58,988 nucleotides of DNA from Syntrophorhabdales bacterium (lineage in GTDB: Bacteria > Desulfobacterota > Syntrophorhabdia > Syntrophorhabdales > WCHB1-27), in the NCBI GenBank assembly GCA_035541455.1, contig DATKNH010000027.1, forward strand, positions 1 through 58,988. Direction: 5' to 3'. Position numbers and translations under genes: made by a program. The notes below the pieces were generated by a model, which was not told the origin of the DNA, made no database searches, and saw only the letters and a list, made by a program, of their open reading frames with translations. Positions 55,153-58,988 of this stretch are shown one piece after another. How positions within the stretch are numbered: the first letter of the stretch is position 1; each line of letters starts with the position of its first letter.

Positions 55153-55232
55153 ACCGCCGACCGGACTGCGGCTGTGCGGCGCCGCCCCTCCCCGAGCACA
55201 GCCCGCGGAGCCTCCCCCTCTCGGCCGGCGGT
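55153..55232. repeat. GC-rich long palindrome
   Basis: ACCGCCGACC (55153-55162) faces GGCCGGCGGT (55223-55232), and inside GGCTGTGC (55170-55177) pairs perfectly with GCACAGCC (55195-55202). Upstream at 55119-55138 GCTAACTG repeats directly. It lies between the kinase and the tRNA-Gln and is unlike the five other elements in sequence. Confidence 0.55.
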
Positions 55233-55251
55233 GCGGCCTGACTCTGACTCC

Positions 55252-55284
55252 CTTAAAACAAAAGGGCCTCTTTGCAGAGGCCCC
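55252..55284 (-). terminator. Terminator of tRNA-Gln
   Basis: Minus strand: GGGGCCTC, loop, GAGGCCC, then TTTTGTTTT. Stands 14 bases after the tRNA 3' end. Confidence 0.85.
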
Positions 55285-55297
55285 GTGCTCTATACAA

Positions 55298-55371
55298 TGG
55301 CTGGGGGATAAGGATTTGAACCTTAATTCACGGAGTCAGAGTCCGTTGTCCTGCCGTTGAACGATCCCCCA
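55298..55371 (-). tRNA. tRNA-Gln (CTG anticodon)
   Basis: 74 bases. Acceptor TGGGGGA pairs with TCCCCCA, followed by GCCA (CCA is encoded). Anticodon arm ACGGA / TCCGT with loop CTCTGAC, anticodon CTG. T arm AAGGTTCAAATCC. The T1-A72 pair is typical of bacterial tRNA-Gln and is a GlnRS identity element. Confidence 0.95.
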
Positions 55372-55530
55372 AGGTTTACGAAATCGTGGGATTTGAAGTA
55401 ATACCCGGCAAGAGGATTTTTACCAAAATCAGGGATATAAGTCAAATAAAAGCAGCGAGGCGATTTGATTAAGCGCCAGGGATCGGGTATCCTAATTCTC
55501 CGAACATTCAAGCTCAGTCAGACGACTGCG

Positions 55531-56991
55531 ATGGCGATACTCTACAAAAGTACAAACGATCCCCAAGACCAGGTGAACTTTGAGACTGCCCTGCTGCGCG
55601 GCTTGGCTCCTGACTACGGCCTCTACACCGTAGCACGCGAGAATATCCCTGTGCTCGCGGGATCTGAAATAGCGGCCATGAAAGGCAGGACGTATGCCGA
55701 GATTGCCCTGCAGGTACTCTCGCCGTATCTTGCCTCTGAGATTCCGGCCGATGCGCTTCGGGCCCTTCTTGAGGACGCGTACCGTGCGGACAAGATACCC
55801 ACGGAAATCCAGCACGTGACGGGCAGGACCCACATCATGTGGTTGACTAAAGGGCCTACCTACTCTTTCAAAGATTACGCAGCCCGTTTTTTTGCGAGAG
55901 CCCTCAATTATTTCCTCGGAAAGAGGGGGTTGAAGAGGAGTGTGGTGGTGGCAACCAGCGGAGATACGGGCGGCGCTGTTGCTGACGCGCTCCACGGGCT
56001 TGGCAGCGTGGACAATATCGTCTTCTTCCCAAAAGGCTCGATCAGCGAAGGCCAGCGAAGGCAGATGACAACACTGGGGGGGAACATTTACGCGTTTGAG
56101 GTGCAGGGAGATTTCGACGTGTGCCAGGCGCTTGCCAAAAACCTCCTCGGAGACAAAGCCTTCGCCGCTGAGATTTTCGAAGATCGTGAACGTTTCACGT
56201 CCGCGAATTCCATCAGCGTGGGAAGGCTGCTGCCTCAGGCGGTCTACCCCTTTTATGCATACTCGAGGGTCGCCGACTATCCGGAGCCGATGCTTGCGAG
56301 CATCCCCTCAGGAAATTTCGGTGATATGATGGGGACTGTCTTCGCGAAAGGTATGGGGCTTCCCGTGTCCCGCATTCTCGCGGGTGTCAACGAGAACACA
56401 GAATTCCCTGAGTTCCTGGAGAAGGGTGTCTATACGGTGCGGCCGTCGGTGAAGTCACCTTCGTCGGCGATGATCGTTTCGCATCCGAGCAATCTCGCAA
56501 GGCTCTTCGATTTTTATGGCGGCCACATGTACGACGAGAGAGATTCCGCCACCGGTAATGTGGTGAAGGCCGGTGTTGTTGGGAAATTACCCGATATCGA
56601 GGCTATGGGGCGGGACATCTTTTCCATCGGCATAAACAACCCTCAGCATTATCAGACCATGCGAGAGGTCTACGCCTCGTTCGGGATCGTGCTCGACCCT
56701 CATGGTGCAGTCGGATGGAAAACACTGGAGATTTACCTCGCAGGCTGCCACGACCAGCTCAGTGTGATCTACGAGACTGCAGATCCGGGCAAGTTTCCAG
56801 AAGATGTGCAGCAGGCTATCGGCATCACACCCGATCTTCCCCCGGGCATGAAAAAACAGGCTGCAATGAAGGAACACATTTACTCGATCAGTGCGGCCGC
56901 CGAGAGCACAGCCGAAGGCCTCAAGCTGAGCCGCGCACAGGTTAAAGAAGCAAAGAGACTCATCCGGGAAATATTCAGCGGAAAGTCCTGA
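55531..56991 (+). CDS. thrC: Threonine synthase
   Basis: PLP enzyme converting phosphohomoserine to threonine, 486 residues. Schiff-base lysine in GPTYSFKDYAARFF near residue 110, SGDTGGAV phosphate loop near 146, FPKGSISEGQRRQM. This is the long (E. coli/yeast-like) type. ATG 55531 is preferred over in-frame upstream starts as the family begins LYKSTND. No ribosome binding site is obvious. Confidence 0.95.
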   Translation: MAILYKSTNDPQDQVNFETALLRGLAPDYGLYTVARENIPVLAGSEIAAMKGRTYAEIALQVLSPYLASEIPADALRALLEDAYRADKIPTEIQHVTGRTHIMWLTKGPTYSFKDYAARFFARALNYFLGKRGLKRSVVVATSGDTGGAVADALHGLGSVDNIVFFPKGSISEGQRRQMTTLGGNIYAFEVQGDFDVCQALAKNLLGDKAFAAEIFEDRERFTSANSISVGRLLPQAVYPFYAYSRVADYPEPMLASIPSGNFGDMMGTVFAKGMGLPVSRILAGVNENTEFPEFLEKGVYTVRPSVKSPSSAMIVSHPSNLARLFDFYGGHMYDERDSATGNVVKAGVVGKLPDIEAMGRDIFSIGINNPQHYQTMREVYASFGIVLDPHGAVGWKTLEIYLAGCHDQLSVIYETADPGKFPEDVQQAIGITPDLPPGMKKQAAMKEHIYSISAAAESTAEGLKLSRAQVKEAKRLIREIFSGKS

Positions 56992-57304
56992 CCAATTACA
57001 CGTTCCGAGTTCCGCGCTACAGGTTACAAGAAGCCGATAGCTTTGCTCTCCTGAGGAGCATCTCCACGCAGTACCGCGAATACATCTCGAAGCCTATAAC
57101 CTGCAACAGTAACGCGGACACCTGACACCTCTTATCAACCTTCTTACAGAAGAGAATATGCACTCGTCGTCCCTGAAGGCAAAGCGTTCCGGCTGTGAGG
57201 CGTTCGGCTTACTGACAGAAGGCACGCAACAGCAAAATGTAATACATTTGATATCGATCTCTGTTCTAAGCGACTAACAGCCATAAAGTTTTTTTATTTT
57301 TTTG
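56992..57304. other. Gap with another palindrome, no gene seen
   Basis: 57011-57026 (TCCGCGCTACAGGTTA) and 57097-57119 (TAACCTG ... CGCGGA) are imperfect complements enclosing an inner CTCC/GGAG hairpin near 57049-57059. The layout recalls the elements A-E, but the sequences do not match. The rest shows no support for a gene. Confidence 0.4.
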
Positions 57305-57339
57305 TTGACAAGGCAGAATTAATCGATTAATAGTATATT
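57305..57339 (+). promoter_or_regulatory. Promoter and operator of the ribbon-helix-helix gene
   Basis: TTGACA at 57305-57310 followed by TAATAG (57328-57333, 17-base spacer) or TATATT (57334-57339). The perfect palindrome ATTAATCGATTAAT (57318-57331) fills the spacer, and is a likely operator for the encoded repressor-like protein. Confidence 0.55.
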
Positions 57340-57354
57340 AATAGTGATAGGCGA

Positions 57355-57537
57355 ATGAGAAAGAGAAAGGCAGATAAGGATAAGAAATCGGTCCCCGTGG
57401 TAGTCCGTCTCAGCAGAACAGAATACGAGATGGTAGAGAAGAGGGCTTCCGGTCTCGGGATGAATGTCTCTACATTCCTGAGATTGCTCATACGCAAGGG
57501 AAGGATAGAGCTGGATGACAGGGAGCAAACACTCTAA
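57355..57537 (+). CDS. Small ribbon-helix-helix DNA-binding protein
   Basis: 60 residues. Basic start RKRKADKDKK, a beta strand PVVVRLSRTEYEMVEKRASGLGMNVSTFLRLLIRKG forming strand-helix-helix, as in Arc/MetJ-type and MobC-like proteins. The VSTFLR turn is typical. Probably binds its own promoter palindrome. No toxin gene or relaxase is nearby, so neither antitoxin nor mobilisation role is supported. Confidence 0.65.
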   Translation: MRKRKADKDKKSVPVVVRLSRTEYEMVEKRASGLGMNVSTFLRLLIRKGRIELDDREQTL

Positions 57538-57553
57538 AGGAAAGGGGGGATGG

Positions 57554-57613
57554 ATGATGCCCGCAAAGAAAAAAGCTCCGGCGAAGAAAAAAGCTCCTGC
57601 GAAAAAGAAGTAA
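57554..57613 (+). CDS. Lys/Ala/Pro-rich micro-ORF
   Basis: 19-codon frame, MMPAKKKAPAKKKAPAKKK, built of an 18-base repeat (GCNAAGAAAAAAGCTCCN). A purine-rich AAGGGGGG lies just before. It resembles the tail of histone H1-like bacterial proteins and would bind nucleic acid by charge. Sixteen bases after the ribbon-helix-helix gene, likely co-transcribed. Confidence 0.5.
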   Translation: MMPAKKKAPAKKKAPAKKK

Positions 57614-57746
57614 GCAAGGCCGGGAAACAACGTATGGAGTGGCTGTCGGGACAGCGATGATTCGGTGGCACACCCGCAGCCTGAGGAAAGGAGGGGGCCT
57701 TCGGGCGACGCCAAGAGCCCCCTTCACCTTATACCTTATGCCACCA

Positions 57747-58655
57747 TCACGGTGGGCATTTGGCGCAGATTGATCTGAATTGGGTGACACTCAGGTAGCG
57801 GTCGCCCCGGTCAGGAAGGATCACTACTATATTTGCATGGCTCATGCTGCCGGCGGCCAGCAGAGCACCAGCCATAGCAGCACCGCTTGACATGCCCACA
57901 AAGACTCCTTCTTTTTGGGCGAGGAGTCTTGTTCTCTCAAATGCCTCGCCATCCTCGATCACTATTTTCTCATCCAGGAATTCTTCGCGGTAAATTTTTG
58001 GCACAATCGATTCGTGCATGTTTTTCAACCCCTGGATGGTATGACCAAGCGTAGGCTCGACACCGATGATCTTGACCTTTGGCTTTTTTTCCCTGAAGTA
58101 TTTCGCCAGGCCCATAAGCGTTCCCCCCGTGCCCATGCCCGCGACGACAGCATCCACCTCTCCGCCCGTCTGCCGCTCTATTTCAGGCCCCGTGGTCTCA
58201 TAGTGCGCCAGCACATTACTCTGATTGTCGTACTGGTTGGGCATAAAATACTTTTCAGGCTCAGTCTCAAAAAGCACGTGGGCTCTTCGTATCGCGCCGT
58301 CGGTGCCCTCTTTTGCGGGGGTCATGGTAACATCCGCACCCAGCGCCTCCAGAATAAGCCTTCTCTCGCTGCTCACACATTCCGGCATGAAAAGCCTTAC
58401 CCGGTATCCTTTAGCCGCTGCTATCATTGCGAGCGCTATGCCCGTGTTGCCCGAGGTAGGCTCCAGAATTATTTTATCGTGGGTGAGTTCCCCCGCTTCT
58501 TCCGCCTTTTTAATCATGTAGTATGCTGGACGGTCCTTGACTGAACCGCCCGGGTTACATCCTTCCAACTTGCCAAAGATTCTCACACCCGAATTAGGGC
58601 TCACGTTAGGAAGCTCAATAAGAGGGGTGTTGCCTATCGCCGATAATAAGGACAT
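57747..58655 (-). CDS. Cysteine synthase (O-acetylserine sulfhydrylase)
   Basis: PLP enzyme making cysteine from O-acetylserine and sulfide, 302 residues. Schiff-base lysine in GGSVKDRPAYYMI near residue 40, TSGNTGIALA phosphate loop, and GTGGTLMGLAKYF. PLP/CysK-like; whether CysK or CysM cannot be fixed. The end, SICAKCPP, adds a Cys-x2-Cys pair which is unusual. Convergent with the RHH gene. Confidence 0.93.
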   Translation of the reverse strand: MSLLSAIGNTPLIELPNVSPNSGVRIFGKLEGCNPGGSVKDRPAYYMIKKAEEAGELTHDKIILEPTSGNTGIALAMIAAAKGYRVRLFMPECVSSERRLILEALGADVTMTPAKEGTDGAIRRAHVLFETEPEKYFMPNQYDNQSNVLAHYETTGPEIERQTGGEVDAVVAGMGTGGTLMGLAKYFREKKPKVKIIGVEPTLGHTIQGLKNMHESIVPKIYREEFLDEKIVIEDGEAFERTRLLAQKEGVFVGMSSGAAMAGALLAAGSMSHANIVVILPDRGDRYLSVTQFRSICAKCPP

Positions 58656-58740
58656 TTCACGCCTCCGGCCGCATACACTCTCAGGCCTTCAGATAGGATA
58701 GCAAAAATGAGCCATTCCCTCAAGCCATACCCAACTGCTA

Positions 58741-58770
58741 TTGTTGAAGAATCTGTCGGGAAGATATATT
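58741..58770 (+). promoter_or_regulatory. Weak candidate promoter of ligA
   Basis: TTGTTG at 58741-58746, 18-base spacer, TATATT at 58765-58770. Nearby, CTGTCGGGA is repeated at 58753 and 58781. Confidence 0.35.
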
Positions 58771-58797
58771 CTTGAGTAGCCTGTCGGGAGCACTCCT

Positions 58798-58988
58798 ATG
58801 CGGGAAACCTCAGAACATACCAGAAAAGAGATCGAAAATCTCGTCAAGGAACTCAATTACCACAGCTACCGCTATTATGTCCTCGACTCACCGGTAATCG
58901 GGGATGATGAGTATGACAGGCTCTACCGCAAACTGCAAAAATTGGAAGAAGAGTCGGGCTATGTTCTGTCTGATTCTCCCACACAGAG
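58798..58988 (+). CDS. ligA: NAD-dependent DNA ligase, N-terminal part
   Basis: Cut by the right edge; the first 63 codons are visible. [38 protein letters not shown] is the NAD-binding Ia domain with the conserved YYxLD...DxEYD motif. GGGAG stands eight bases before the ATG at 58798. Confidence 0.9.
   Translation, partial: MRETSEHTRKEIENLVKELNYHSYRYYVLDSPVIGDDEYDRLYRKLQKLEEESGYVLSDSPTQ

Noticed and set aside
57319-57714. Minus-strand frame with FFFAGAFFFAGA repeats
   Set aside because: Antisense of the Lys/Ala/Pro micro-ORF; the hydrophobic repeat is just its complement.
57687-57722. GGGGGC/GCCCCC hairpin between the micro-ORF and cysteine synthase as a terminator
   Set aside because: Long loop and no T-run; could be a weak 3' structure but not supported as a terminator.

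Overview
The window reads as chromosomal DNA of a strictly anaerobic, Deltaproteobacteria-type bacterium, most likely a syntrophic aromatic degrader of the Syntrophorhabdus kind. The evidence is a set of three benzoyl-CoA-pathway genes (dehydrogenase, BamA/Oah-type ring hydrolase, dienoyl-CoA hydratase), a PxxKW cysteine-rich protein, a PF09936 RNA methyltransferase placed between trmD and rplS, an LptE lipoprotein gene after leuS (so an outer membrane), and the absence of any oxygen-dependent enzyme. The genus is an inference; a 16S or whole-genome comparison would settle it.

Layout: 1-3655 is the end of a surface-polysaccharide cluster (three glycosyltransferases and a PglC-like sugar transferase). 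3816-9964 carries the PxxKW protein, rplM-rpsI, argC, a geranylgeranyl-reductase-like flavoprotein, rpsT, a metallo-hydrolase and mug. 10156-20210 is one long minus-strand run, xerC-hslV-hslU-argB-argD-argF-argG-leuS-lptE. A tRNA-His and a 58-residue CQLGCF protein follow. 21736-24826 (minus) is ruvX-mltG-thiolase-DUF35. 25056-29345 is the aromatic-ring cluster, behind an almost ideal sigma-70 promoter flanked by inverted hexamers.

29353-33178 holds an M24 peptidase, a TIM-barrel protein, radA and an Rrf2 regulator. 34155-40286 is TPR-pepP-efp-tmk-holB-ricT-metG-dciA. It runs tail to tail, with overlap, into a minus-strand housekeeping operon, ffh-rpsP-khpA-rimM-trmD-SPOUT-rplS-rnhB-yraN-larB-larC. 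Then come clpX-clpP-tig (minus) and glnS (plus). 52776-55297 is a decayed patch: CheB/CheR-PAS fragments, a frameshifted hybrid histidine kinase and a GC-rich palindrome, next to tRNA-Gln(CUG). The right end has thrC, a ribbon-helix-helix gene with a Lys/Ala/Pro-rich micro-ORF, cysteine synthase and the start of ligA.

The most unusual signal is not a protein. At least five long palindromic intergenic elements (10026-10154, 28390-28557, 33188-33310, 33370-33553, 47472-47595) lie against gene ends. Each has long outer arms that pair within the copy but differ in sequence between copies, conserved internal boxes and an inner hairpin. Two further palindromes of similar size but unrelated sequence lie at 50759-50919 and 57011-57119. 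I could not connect them to a known family from sequence alone. No CRISPR array, insertion sequence, prophage or riboswitch was recognised.
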